Part shown: in pieces, positions 10,526-19,749 of the stretch | Numbering within the stretch: position 1 is the first letter of the stretch | Layout of the letters: each line of letters opens with the position of its first letter | DNA from: UBA7236 sp964463165 | GTDB lineage: Bacteria; Bacteroidota; Bacteroidia; Chitinophagales; BACL12 | NCBI GenBank assembly: GCA_964463165.1 | Contig: CAYXBK010000001.1 | Coordinates: 237,677-301,676, forward strand | Length of the DNA stretch: 64,000 bases | Direction of reading: 5' to 3' | The notes under the pieces: generated by a model | Told to the model about the DNA's origin: nothing | Databases searched by the model: none | Seen by the model: the letters and a program-made list of their open reading frames with translations, nothing else | Made by a program: the position numbers and the translations under genes

Positions 10526-12724
10526 ATGACAAAACAATTTATCATATTCCTCCTGCTTACTGTGACCGCAATCTGCAAACTTTTCACCCAGGCACCGGCC
10601 GTTGAGTGGCAGAACACGATCGGCGGAACAGCTTACGATTTTTTAAATGCAATTGATCAGACGGCTGATGGCGGATATATTTTAGGCGGTTATTCTGAAA
10701 GTAATATCAGTGGAGATAAAACGGAAAATAATATCGGGGGAGATGATTACTGGATCGTTAAAATAAATGCATCAGGTATTATTGAATGGGAAAATACAAT
10801 CGGCGGCGGAAGCTTCGATCGTTTATACTCCGTTGAACAAACTGCAGATGGCGGATATATTCTCGGCGGGCAATCGCTGAGTGGCGGTGGAGTGGGAGAT
10901 AAAGCTGAAAGCAATATCGGCGGCTATGATTACTGGGTTGTGAAATTAAACAGTGCCGGAATTATTGAATGGCAAAATTCAATCGGGGGAACCGGTAATG
11001 ATCAATTATACAGTGCACGACAAACATCAGATGGCGGTTATATACTTGCCGGTTCGACCGACAGTGGGATTTCAGGAGACAAAACGGAAAATCGTGTCGG
11101 CAATACGGATTATTGGGTAATTAAACTGGATGCATCGGGAAATATTTCGTGGCAAAATGATATCGGCGGGATAATGTTTGATATTCTTTATTCCGCATAC
11201 GAAACTGCAGATGGCGGATTTATTTTAGGCGGTACTTCAACAAGCGGAATTTCAGGAGATAAAACAGAAGGCGCTTTTGGCCTGATCGATTATTGGGTTG
11301 TGAAATTAAATGTAGCAGGCACTGTTGTCTGGAATAAAACAATCGGTGGCACACTCAACGATTATTTATATTCCGTAGTTCCAACTTCCGATGGTGGTTC
11401 AATTGCCGTTGGATTATCAGACAGCGGATTAAATGGAAATAAAACAGAAGGAACAAACGGTTTATATGATTATTATCTTGTTAAATTCGATAATGCCGGA
11501 AATATTTCCTGGCAAAATTCAATCGGTGGTTCAGGAAATGATTATGTGTTTGTAAACCCTGTCCAGGAAACTGCGGATGGCGGATATATCATTGCCGGAA
11601 ATTCACAAAGTGTGGTCAGCGGTGATAAAACCGAGGCAAATACAGGATCATGGGATTATTGGGTTTTAAAAATAAACAGCAGCGGAACAATTCTCTGGCA
11701 ATCGGTGCTTGGCGGCAGCGGTGGTGATTATGCAAATGCGGTTTTGGCAACAGCCGATGGCGGATATATGGTTGCGGGTTATTCGTATAGTGGCATCAGT
11801 GGTGAAAAAACCGAAAGCAATATTGGTGATGCGGATTATTGGGTTGTAAAATTTGAAGGAACAGGTTGCGTTCCATTTACAGAAATATGTAATGGCATCG
11901 ATGATGATTGCGATGCGATTATTGATGACGGAATTACAGAAAGTATTTCAATTTCTGCCGGTGGTGCAACAACATTTTGCCAGGGCGGTTCGACTTTGCT
12001 CACCGCAAGTTACTCAGGTGCATCAGTGCAATGGAAAAAGAACGGAGCAAATATCACAGGTGCAACTTCTTCAACATATAATGTAACGAAAACGGGAAAT
12101 TATTCTGCTGTAACAACCTCACCATGCGGCTCTGCAACTTCATCAACAATTTCCGTCACCGTTAATAAAAACCCCAATGCAAGTATTTCTGCCGGAGGCC
12201 CTACTTCATTTTGTGCAGGTGGATCTGTTACATTATCTGTAACTGCAGTTGCAGGATGTACCTATCAATGGTATAAAGGAGCATCTGCAATTGGAGGTGC
12301 AACCGGATTAAATTATATTGCAACAACGGCAGGAAATTATAAATGCCGCGTTACAAAAACAGCAACGGGTTGTTATAAAAATTCAAATGCAATTTCGGTG
12401 ACTGTGCCATGCAGAGAAACAACAGATCCCGTTTTGCAACGGGATGACATAACCTTCGGGATTTATCCAAATCCAAATAATGGTAGTTTTGAAATCTCAG
12501 TTCAAAATCTCGCGTCAGCTTCCCCCTTCTTTGAAGGGGGATTAAGGGGGATGACTATAGAGGTTTATAATTCGCTGGGGGAATTAATTTATTCCCGACA
12601 ATTAAATTCTCTCGATAATAATTTTACAGAATCAATTTCCCTCCAAAATATTTCCTCCGGAATTTATTTTATGAGAGTGGGAGATGGGAATACTTATGCA
12701 GAGCAAAAACTTGTGGTGCAATAA
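10526..12724 (+). CDS. Secreted single beta-propeller protein, paralogue 4
   Basis: 732 aa. Signal peptide (MTKQFIIFLLLTVTAIC), one block of seven WQN.IGG..DGGYILGG..SGDKTE repeats (~22-447), a short MopE-like motif (CNGIDDDCDAIIDDG), two Ig-like domains and a sorting domain (~640-732). It is the single-propeller version of the first two genes, lacking the second block. Its Ig-like DNA differs more from the first three genes than they do from one another (for example ACCTCACCATGCGGC against ACATCTCCTTGCGGA), so it seems to lie outside the most recent conversion. Function unknown. Confidence 0.9.
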   Translation: MTKQFIIFLLLTVTAICKLFTQAPAVEWQNTIGGTAYDFLNAIDQTADGGYILGGYSESNISGDKTENNIGGDDYWIVKINASGIIEWENTIGGGSFDRLYSVEQTADGGYILGGQSLSGGGVGDKAESNIGGYDYWVVKLNSAGIIEWQNSIGGTGNDQLYSARQTSDGGYILAGSTDSGISGDKTENRVGNTDYWVIKLDASGNISWQNDIGGIMFDILYSAYETADGGFILGGTSTSGISGDKTEGAFGLIDYWVVKLNVAGTVVWNKTIGGTLNDYLYSVVPTSDGGSIAVGLSDSGLNGNKTEGTNGLYDYYLVKFDNAGNISWQNSIGGSGNDYVFVNPVQETADGGYIIAGNSQSVVSGDKTEANTGSWDYWVLKINSSGTILWQSVLGGSGGDYANAVLATADGGYMVAGYSYSGISGEKTESNIGDADYWVVKFEGTGCVPFTEICNGIDDDCDAIIDDGITESISISAGGATTFCQGGSTLLTASYSGASVQWKKNGANITGATSSTYNVTKTGNYSAVTTSPCGSATSSTISVTVNKNPNASISAGGPTSFCAGGSVTLSVTAVAGCTYQWYKGASAIGGATGLNYIATTAGNYKCRVTKTATGCYKNSNAISVTVPCRETTDPVLQRDDITFGIYPNPNNGSFEISVQNLASASPFFEGGLRGMTIEVYNSLGELIYSRQLNSLDNNFTESISLQNISSGIYFMRVGDGNTYAEQKLVVQ
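12509..12552 (+). repeat. Palindromic repeat inserted in sorting domain, variant E
   Basis: Third sequence variant at the same insertion point: CCCCCTTCTTTGAAGGGGG followed by ATTAAGGGGG, with the left flank CTCGCGTCAGC. Read in frame as LASASPFFEGGLRGM. Confidence 0.75.
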
Positions 12725-12744
12725 AATAATTTCTTTTAATTCAT

Positions 12745-13446
12745 TCAGTCTACAACAAATTGAAAGTTGTATATTTCGTTTTCTGTTTGCCCGGTAAGAA
12801 AATAGATTCCGGGTTGCTCAATGTGTTTTTCTGTTGACTCATTTCCTGCGACTGATCCCTCATAAATTAATTTACCTGTACTTTCATAAATCCGGAATTG
12901 CATGGCTGAGAGAAATATGTTGCGGATCGTAAAGTTTCCGTTCGTTGCCGGGTTAGGATATATAGCAATGCCTGTTTTGTCAGATTGAACTATACCTGTC
13001 GCTGCAGATGGATTCAGATTAATTGTAATGATATCATCAAACGAACAACTGTCTGTTACCGGCGATAAATTATTGATCCATAATTTAAAAGTAACGGTAT
13101 AATCTTCAGGGATTGCGTCTTCCACATCATAATAAATATGCACGGGAGAATATTGACCGGGATTCCAGCTCGATGCATATACCGCCCACGGATCATTAAT
13201 TGAATTTAACGACATGCCGGATGGCAGAGGTGTAACAGGTTCGAGTTTTGCCTGCGGATAGGCGAAGCCTTGCGTTGCATGTTCATTCAACATCGTAAAT
13301 ACAAACATCGAATCACCGAAACCATCGCTGCTCAAAAAATAAATACTGTCGCTGCTGAAAGAAATTGGAATATCTGTGCACAATTGCGCTTCTGCATGAA
13401 ACATAAAAATGCTGCATGTCAGAATAAGGAGGAGTTTGTTTTTCAT
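12745..13446 (-). CDS. Small secreted protein with T9SS sorting domain
   Basis: 233 aa from ATG 13446, which begins a good signal peptide (MKNKLLLILTCSIFMFHAEAQ); a longer in-frame ORF reaches 13500 but would put 18 charged residues before it and overlap the upstream gene. The middle (~22-150) has no fold I recognise. The end is a type A sorting domain (GIAIYPNPATNGNFTI, then GKLIYEG, PGIYFLTG). It lies 10 bp behind the membrane-protein gene on the same strand and converges on the propeller array. It was not invaded by the palindromic repeat. Confidence 0.75.
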   Translation of the reverse strand: MKNKLLLILTCSIFMFHAEAQLCTDIPISFSSDSIYFLSSDGFGDSMFVFTMLNEHATQGFAYPQAKLEPVTPLPSGMSLNSINDPWAVYASSWNPGQYSPVHIYYDVEDAIPEDYTVTFKLWINNLSPVTDSCSFDDIITINLNPSAATGIVQSDKTGIAIYPNPATNGNFTIRNIFLSAMQFRIYESTGKLIYEGSVAGNESTEKHIEQPGIYFLTGQTENEIYNFQFVVD

Positions 13447-13456
13447 TGTATACTTT

Positions 13457-13942
13457 TTATAATTGATCGATCGGAAGGTCATCGGTTTTTTTCTGATCAA
13501 TAATATTTAATTCTTCACGCAATTCCTCTGCCTGTTTGGCTGCTTTAAATCCATTTACCAAAGCTGCGATCACAAAAAATTTAATAATGATACCGGCTGT
13601 AATGGATTGGGGATTTGAGATTGCACCGATCAGAACAACAAAACAATATAAAATCAAACCGCATAAAGTTGCAACTCTTGGTTTTTTATTCACCCATAAT
13701 GCAAGGCCGATGAAAACAAAGCCGATCGATGCATCAATTGCGGTTGCAAGCATATTCGTCTGATTATAAATCCCGAAATAATAAACAATGGCGAGAATAA
13801 TTGTAAAACAACCGACCAGTATCAGCCAGAGCCTCGCATTTTTTACACGTCCTTCCGCTTTGAAAAGTATCTGTTCCCGCGGATCAATATCTTTTCGCGA
13901 ATCAATATACCGTTGTCCGTATTCATCAATCGGGCCTGCCAT
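13457..13942 (-). CDS. Hypothetical protein with about four membrane segments
   Basis: 161 aa. A polar N-terminus with PREQ and FKAEGRVKNARLWL is followed by about four hydrophobic segments (~38-57, 64-82, 89-106, 112-130) and a charged C-terminal tail (EELREELNIIDQKK). I do not recognise a named family. It is cotranscribed at most with the small secreted protein just downstream. Confidence 0.6.
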   Translation of the reverse strand: MAGPIDEYGQRYIDSRKDIDPREQILFKAEGRVKNARLWLILVGCFTIILAIVYYFGIYNQTNMLATAIDASIGFVFIGLALWVNKKPRVATLCGLILYCFVVLIGAISNPQSITAGIIIKFFVIAALVNGFKAAKQAEELREELNIIDQKKTDDLPIDQL

Positions 13943-14353
13943 ATGATTTTGTTTATTTCAAAATTATACTTTTCGGTTAGTATTGTCATTCATTTCTGTG
14001 CTCAATGTTAAGAGTATCCAATCTTCCTCTCATCATCAGCGTGTAAATTTTCATTCGAACGTTGCAAATTTCCGCTTAAAATGAAAGCAGGTGGCTTTTA
14101 AATAAATTCATATAACAGGAGAGGAATCAGATGATAAAATTTATCCTGCGTTAAATAGAAAAGCTGAATGATATGATCACCATCGGTGAAAATATTTATG
14201 ATTTCTTGTTGCCCTTCAAAATTAACAAGTCAGGTAATTTTATACTGTGGACATTGCAGTGAAATGTAATTTATTACGCAGCAAAATAAATAATATGCAG
14301 ATTGAAATCCTGCATTATCCGAAAGCAATCAAAGATCTTCGAATAAATCAGTA
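13943..14353. other. Gene-free stretch, nothing recognised
   Basis: About 410 bp between the end of ppdK and the start of the membrane-protein gene. It is AT-rich. I found no ORF of note, no clear hairpin with a T run and no repeat shared with the rest of the window. Confidence 0.5.
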
Positions 14354-17167
14354 TCAATTAGCGCTGTAATGCGATGCCCCCAATTTTGCATGTGCAACTG
14401 CCAATCTCGCAACCGGCACACGCGGACCCGAACAGGACACATAATTCAATCCGAGATAATGACAGAATTGAATTGATTCGGGCTGGCCGCCATGTTCACC
14501 GCAAATTCCGATTTTCAGATCCGTATGCTTACTTCTTCCTTCCTTTACCGCAAATTCCATAAGTCTGCCGACACCGTTCCTGTCGAGAATTTCAAACGGG
14601 TTATCGCTGATGATCTGATTTTGAATGTAATAGGGGAGGAATTTATTTTCCGCATCTTCCCGTGAAAAAGAAAATGTTGCCTGGGTAAGATCATTTGTTC
14701 CGAAAGAAAAGAATTCCACTTCCTGCGCCAGCTCATTTGCAACCATGCATGCACGAACCACTTCGATCATTGTTCCGAATTTAAACGACAAACGCAATTG
14801 CATACTGCTTTCAATTTCATTTCTGATCTTATTGACTGATAGTTTCACAGTTGCAAGTTCTTTTGCCGAACAAACCTGCGGCACCATAATTTCCGGTCGC
14901 ACATCAATTCCAACTTTCTGACATTCTGCTGTTGCAAGAAGTATCGCCCGTATCTGCATTTCATAAATTTCAGGATAAGTGAGGCCAAGGCGTACACCGC
15001 GATGCCCCAGCATTGGATTCACTTCATGCAATTCGTGCACTTTACGAAGCATCTGTTCTTTTTTCACGATCGCCTGTTCGATTAGTTCGAGCCCTTTTTC
15101 GGTAAACGGATAGGCTGATGCATTTGACAATTCAGGGTCTGCATTCAACAGGCGCAGGCTGCTGAACAAATTGCTTACACCTCCGGCGGTTTCCTGCAGG
15201 TGTGTGAGATTTTGGATTTCATCCCGCAACACATCCTCGGTTGGTAAAAATTCGTGTATCGGAGGGTCGAGGAGACGAATCGTTACAGGCCTCGGAGCCA
15301 TGGTAAGCAAGATCTCCTTGAAATCCTGTTTTTGGATTTGCAATAAACGGTTAAGTGCAGCTTCCCGCTCTTCCGTATTATTTGCCAGGATCATCTCCAC
15401 AACGATCGGCAATCTTTCAGCTGCATTAAACATGCGTTCTGTTCTGCAGAGCCCGATTCCCATTGCTCCGTAATCAAGTGCTTTTTTCGCAGCTGCGGGT
15501 GTATCGGCATTTGCAAAAACTTTTAATTCGGCATGCTCGTCGGCCCAGCTCAGCAATAATTTCAATTCATCTGAAAATGTAGGTTCAACAGTGGGTATGA
15601 TTCCCTGATAGACAAAGCCGGTTCCTCCGTCAATCGTAATATAATCTCCTTCATGCAATACTTTGTCACCGATTTTAGCCATGCGCAGTTTTACATCCAC
15701 CTGAATTCCCTCGGCCCCGGCAACACATGGTTTACCCATTCCTCTCGCCACAACAGCAGCATGCGATGTTTTGCCGCCACGTGAAGTGAGAATTCCCTGT
15801 GCGGCAAAAAATCCATGAATATCTTCCGGTTTCGTTTCTTCTCTCACAAGGATTACTTTTTCACCTGCATGTCCGAGCAATTCTGCCCTGTCTGCATCAA
15901 ATACAACATGTCCTGAAGCGGCACCCGGTGAAGCAGGTAACCCTTTTGCAAGAGGCTCTTGTTTGATCAGACTATCGAGTCGCGGGTGCAGTAATTGCTC
16001 CAGCATTTCCGGTTTGATGCGCAATAATGCCTGTTCGCGGGAAATCAATCCTTCTTTTGCCATTTCTACGGAAGTCCGCACCATTGCCGTTGTATTCATT
16101 TTACCATTGCGGGTTTGAAGGCAGTACAAAACGCCTTTCTCAATTGTGTATTCGAAATCCTGCACTTCTTTGTAATGTGTTTCAAGTTTATTGCGCAGTT
16201 CTTCGAGTTGTTTATACTGGACCGGCATTTCTTCTGATAGTAATTGCACGGATTTAGGTGTTCTGATCCCTGCAACCACATCTTCACCCTGCGCATTCAC
16301 GAGGTATTCACCAAACATGATATTTTCACCTGTGCCGGGATCTCTCGTAAATCCAACTCCCGTCGCACTATCATTGCCCATATTCCCGAAAACCATGGTT
16401 ACGACATTAACTGCGGTTCCATTGGCCATGGCAGGTGTTATTTTAAATTCACGCCTGTAATCGATTGCACGTTTTCCCATCCAGGAATTAAACACGGCTT
16501 TTATTGCGATCTCCAACTGTTCATATACATCCGTTGGAAATGGTTTTCCGGTATTTTCTTTTACAACATCCAGAAAGCGCATGCATATTTCCTTAAGGTC
16601 TTCGGTTTTTAATCCGATATCTGCCTTCACGCCGGCTTTCATTTTCACTTCTTCAAAATGCAGGTCAAATTTTTCTTCGGGAACACCAAGGGCCACTTTG
16701 CCAAATAATTGAATAAAGCGCCTGTAGGCGTCGTAGCAAAATCTTTCATTCCCTGTTTGCCTGATCAATCCCCGCAGGGTCCTGTCGTTTAAACCCAGAT
16801 TGAGTATTGTATCCATCATGCCCGGCATCGACATTGCCGATCCCGACCGAACCGAAACGAGGAGCGGATTGTCGTGATCACCGAAAATTTTACCCGTTTT
16901 ATGTTCTATACCTTTCATTTGCTCGATCACTTCCTCCATCAATCCATCAGGCAAATTATGATTTGCATTTTCAAGATAATCAAGACATGCGCTCGTGCTG
17001 ATCACGAAACCCGGTGGGACATTCAATCCGATCTGCGTCATTTCGCAGAGGTTTGCGCCTTTTCCGCCAAGCAATTGTTTGTTTTTACCATCGCCTTCCT
17101 GAAAGGCAAAAACATATTTTAAACTTACCGGATTTTGTTTTGGGGCAGAAGTGAGAGTCGTATCCAT
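14354..17167 (-). CDS. ppdK: Pyruvate, phosphate dikinase
   Basis: Interconverts pyruvate + ATP + Pi and phosphoenolpyruvate + AMP + PPi in the cytoplasm. 937 aa. The N-terminal ATP-grasp part starts with LLGGKGANLCEMTQIGLNVP, and GSAMSMPGMMDT is present. The phosphohistidine domain has GGKTSHAAVVARGMG, with the catalytic His near residue 467. The C-terminal TIM barrel has GIGLCRTERMF and, near the end, CGEHGGQPESIQF with the conserved Cys near 889. It is longer than the usual ~870-880 residues; the extra length seems to lie between the two catalytic sites. Monocistronic: the upstream gene is closed by its own terminator. Confidence 0.97.
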   Translation of the reverse strand: MDTTLTSAPKQNPVSLKYVFAFQEGDGKNKQLLGGKGANLCEMTQIGLNVPPGFVISTSACLDYLENANHNLPDGLMEEVIEQMKGIEHKTGKIFGDHDNPLLVSVRSGSAMSMPGMMDTILNLGLNDRTLRGLIRQTGNERFCYDAYRRFIQLFGKVALGVPEEKFDLHFEEVKMKAGVKADIGLKTEDLKEICMRFLDVVKENTGKPFPTDVYEQLEIAIKAVFNSWMGKRAIDYRREFKITPAMANGTAVNVVTMVFGNMGNDSATGVGFTRDPGTGENIMFGEYLVNAQGEDVVAGIRTPKSVQLLSEEMPVQYKQLEELRNKLETHYKEVQDFEYTIEKGVLYCLQTRNGKMNTTAMVRTSVEMAKEGLISREQALLRIKPEMLEQLLHPRLDSLIKQEPLAKGLPASPGAASGHVVFDADRAELLGHAGEKVILVREETKPEDIHGFFAAQGILTSRGGKTSHAAVVARGMGKPCVAGAEGIQVDVKLRMAKIGDKVLHEGDYITIDGGTGFVYQGIIPTVEPTFSDELKLLLSWADEHAELKVFANADTPAAAKKALDYGAMGIGLCRTERMFNAAERLPIVVEMILANNTEEREAALNRLLQIQKQDFKEILLTMAPRPVTIRLLDPPIHEFLPTEDVLRDEIQNLTHLQETAGGVSNLFSSLRLLNADPELSNASAYPFTEKGLELIEQAIVKKEQMLRKVHELHEVNPMLGHRGVRLGLTYPEIYEMQIRAILLATAECQKVGIDVRPEIMVPQVCSAKELATVKLSVNKIRNEIESSMQLRLSFKFGTMIEVVRACMVANELAQEVEFFSFGTNDLTQATFSFSREDAENKFLPYYIQNQIISDNPFEILDRNGVGRLMEFAVKEGRSKHTDLKIGICGEHGGQPESIQFCHYLGLNYVSCSGPRVPVARLAVAHAKLGASHYSAN

Positions 17168-17280
17168 ATCGAAAATTTAATTGCCATAAACTTAGATTGA
17201 TTTTAAGCACGGGTAAATGATCTTGCTTACCTGAATGGGTAATGAAAATCACTATGCAATTTCAACGTTTGAAACAAGCA

Positions 17281-17313
17281 TAAAAAAACCCGTCAGATTC
17301 GCTCCGACGGGTT
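17281..17313 (-). terminator. Intrinsic terminator of the 17331-17762 gene
   Basis: Perfect 8-bp stem AACCCGTC/GACGGGTT around an 11-base loop. Read on the minus strand it is followed by a run of seven or more T. It lies just after the membrane-protein gene and separates it from ppdK. Confidence 0.85.
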
Positions 17314-17330
17314 GAAAAGAAATTGAATTA

Positions 17331-17762
17331 TCAGGCTGTTGCTGCATTTTTACCTCTGCCAAGCATAAAACCGACTACACCGGCAATAATTGCAGTCATG
17401 ATTGCCGACATAGCAGCATCCATAAAAATCATATTCATATCGTACATGGTAGTTTGAGCATACATTCCAAAATCATAAGCAAATGCTATTAATAATCCTA
17501 TCCATAAACCCGCAACTGCTCCTTTCAAAAATGTTGTGACTCCAAACCTGTGGAGAATTAGGGCAAGAAGTAGAGCAGTGAAAAAATTGGAAAGCGCCAT
17601 GGCCCAAAAAATAAAATTTTCCATTCCGCGGTTAACAGATCTCCACGCATCATTCATACTATCTTCCATGGAGCCGGCAAGCAATATTCCATAAATAAGC
17701 CAACCGAGTAAAAAGTAAAAAATAGCGCCGATAAAAGCAGCGATCAGGACTTTCGAATTCAT
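17331..17762 (-). CDS. Hypothetical small membrane protein
   Basis: 143 aa with four hydrophobic segments (~5-28, 50-72, 80-100, 110-135) separated by short loops; the C-terminus is GRGKNAATA. The glycine- and alanine-rich helices (GAIFYFLLGWLIYG; IIAGVVGFMLG) resemble small integral-membrane families of unknown function. It stands alone, with a terminator directly downstream. Confidence 0.65.
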   Translation of the reverse strand: MNSKVLIAAFIGAIFYFLLGWLIYGILLAGSMEDSMNDAWRSVNRGMENFIFWAMALSNFFTALLLALILHRFGVTTFLKGAVAGLWIGLLIAFAYDFGMYAQTTMYDMNMIFMDAAMSAIMTAIIAGVVGFMLGRGKNAATA

Positions 17763-17992
17763 TATAGTAGGTTTTTGAGTGAACTGAGTATATGAAAGTT
17801 AAAGGCAATTTACCGGCTCACCAATTTTTTCCTTACCATCTTATACACAGTATATTTTACAGGAAGATAAATCAGCCTCATAAAAGGATTTTACGTTGCT
17901 GTCACTTAGAAGAAAAGTCATATACATTGCGGTGCTGGGTCATTTTTTCAAGTGAGATACGGGAATAAATTTACCTCCATAAATCAATGTAT

Positions 17993-19588
17993 ATGAAAAA
18001 TATAAACATACGGGTCAGCATGATGGTATGTATCCTGCTGATCGCAACTGTTCTCGCAGATGCACAACCTGTTTTGGATAATACATTTGCCGGTACGGGA
18101 TATAAGATAACGAAAATTGCGCCCTCACGGGACGATATTGCACGCACGGTTTTGATCCAACCCAATGGCTTAATCCTTACTGGCGGAAACAGTTTTAATA
18201 TGATCGGGTATTCAAATATTGCAATCACCCGGCTCAAACCAAATGGCGCATACGACAATGCGTTCGGAACCGGTGGGATCGCAATGATCAACGGAGGATT
18301 TTTCTGCGATATGGCATTATTGCCAAACGGAAAAATAATCGTTGCCGGTAGTGGGGTTGGCCCTACAAATGTGAACAATTATATCGTTTACAGACTGAAT
18401 AAAAATGGAAGCCTCGATAATACTTTTGGAACGGGTGGTTCGGTTGAAGTGAATATTCCTTATACAGGTATGATTTGTTATGATGTTGCAATTCAATCAG
18501 ATGGAAAGATTTTATTAGCCGGTTATGCAGGTGGATCAGGGGGATATGGGAATATGCTTGTAGTGCGCCTGAAAGCTAACGGAAGTCTCGACAATAGTTT
18601 TGCAAGCGGCGGTAAATACATTTTATATCTTTCTGGTAAACATTCAGAGTGTCACTAGCTGGCCATTCAACCTGATGGTAAAATTGTGGCAGGCGGCTAT
18701 ATCGACACACTTGTGATGTATGCTTTTTTCCGCTATGATTTAGGAGCGATACGCTTGAATTACAACGGAACACTGGACAATACATTCGGAACTGCAGGAA
18801 TTGTTCGTGCAGATAAAGGTTCAACCGATGTTGCCTATGCGACTAAACGGCTTTCCGATGGAAGGATTGTGATGGCCGGAGTTTCAAACTATTACACCAA
18901 CAACCGGTTCACTGCATTATGCCTGATGCCTGATGGCAGTATAGATAATACTTTCGGAACCGATGGCTGGCTCTTCCTCGATTTTTATGGCGGAAGTGCT
19001 TTTTGTGAAGCGATGGCAGTAGAGCCGGATGATGATATTATTCTCGGCGGCAGCAGTTCATCTTATGTCGGCGGAGTGAGCACTTCTTCGATTGCGCTCG
19101 CAAAATTCTCTTCTTCCGGAATTCCAGATAATACATTTGGCTTCGAAGGTCTCGATACCTCATTTACCGGCACAACATATAAAAACTGCAATTCAATTGC
19201 GCTGCAGGCAGACAGCAAAATAGTTACCGCTGGTTATATTTATGGAGATGCTTATAGTTCATTTCTGACTGCCCGCTATACAAATTCTGTTTTTTTGCGG
19301 TGGGATGAATACCTGCATGGGGATTTCAGCAATTTCATAGTTTATCCAAACCCGATTTACGGAGATGTTCTCAGTTTAAATTATGAGATCGCGAATGAAG
19401 GGAATATCCGATTTGAATTGATTGATATGAACGGCGTTATTATGTATGCCGAAAATACCGGATACCATATGCCGGGCATTTTCAATGAAACAATCAAATT
19501 GCCGGAAGGGATGCCATCCGGAAATTATTTTTTAAGAATTGAAAATGGATTGAGCAGCCTTACTCAAAAAATTATGGTGGTGAAATGA
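17993..19588 (+). pseudogene. Delta-60 repeat secreted protein interrupted by an in-frame TAG
   Basis: From ATG 17993 (or 17987) a signal peptide (MKNINIRVSMMVCILLIATV) leads into repeats of the delta-60 type: LDNTFGTGG..(20-30)..AIQSDGKILLAG. A TAG codon at 18656-18658 ends the first part after four repeats. The same frame continues directly (LAIQPDGKIVAGGY) through three more repeats and a T9SS-like C-terminus (FIVYPNPIYGD; PSGNYFLRIENG; KIMVVK) to 19588. Four plus three gives seven repeats, the number seen in every other propeller of the window, so this was one gene of ~530 codons. TAG may be a recent nonsense mutation (one base from TCG, Ser), a sequencing error, or rarely read through. 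No base is inserted or lost. Confidence 0.8.
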
Positions 19589-19607
19589 AATATTATGTTT
19601 ACCGCTC

Positions 19608-19638
19608 AAAGGGGAATCAATTATTGATTCCCCTTTTT
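19608..19638 (+). terminator. Intrinsic terminator after the delta-60 gene
   Basis: Stem AAAGGGGAATCAA/TTGATTCCCCTTT with a 3-base loop and a run of five T. It lies 20 bp after the stop at 19588. Confidence 0.9.
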
Positions 19639-19749
19639 GTTAATTGTTCTGCCTGCTTTTTAAAACATTTTCAAACAGTTTAAAACCTTTGTAAACAGCG
19701 GAACAGGAAAACTATGGAATCCTATTTTTGCCCGCATAAAATCAAAGAA

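Noticed and set aside
15171..17122. Several 60-120-codon plus-strand ORFs
   Set aside because: All lie antisense inside ppdK and have no sensible composition or promoter.
18656..18686. Frameshift in the delta-60 gene
   Set aside because: Both halves are in the same frame (18686 minus 17987 is divisible by three); the interruption is one stop codon only.
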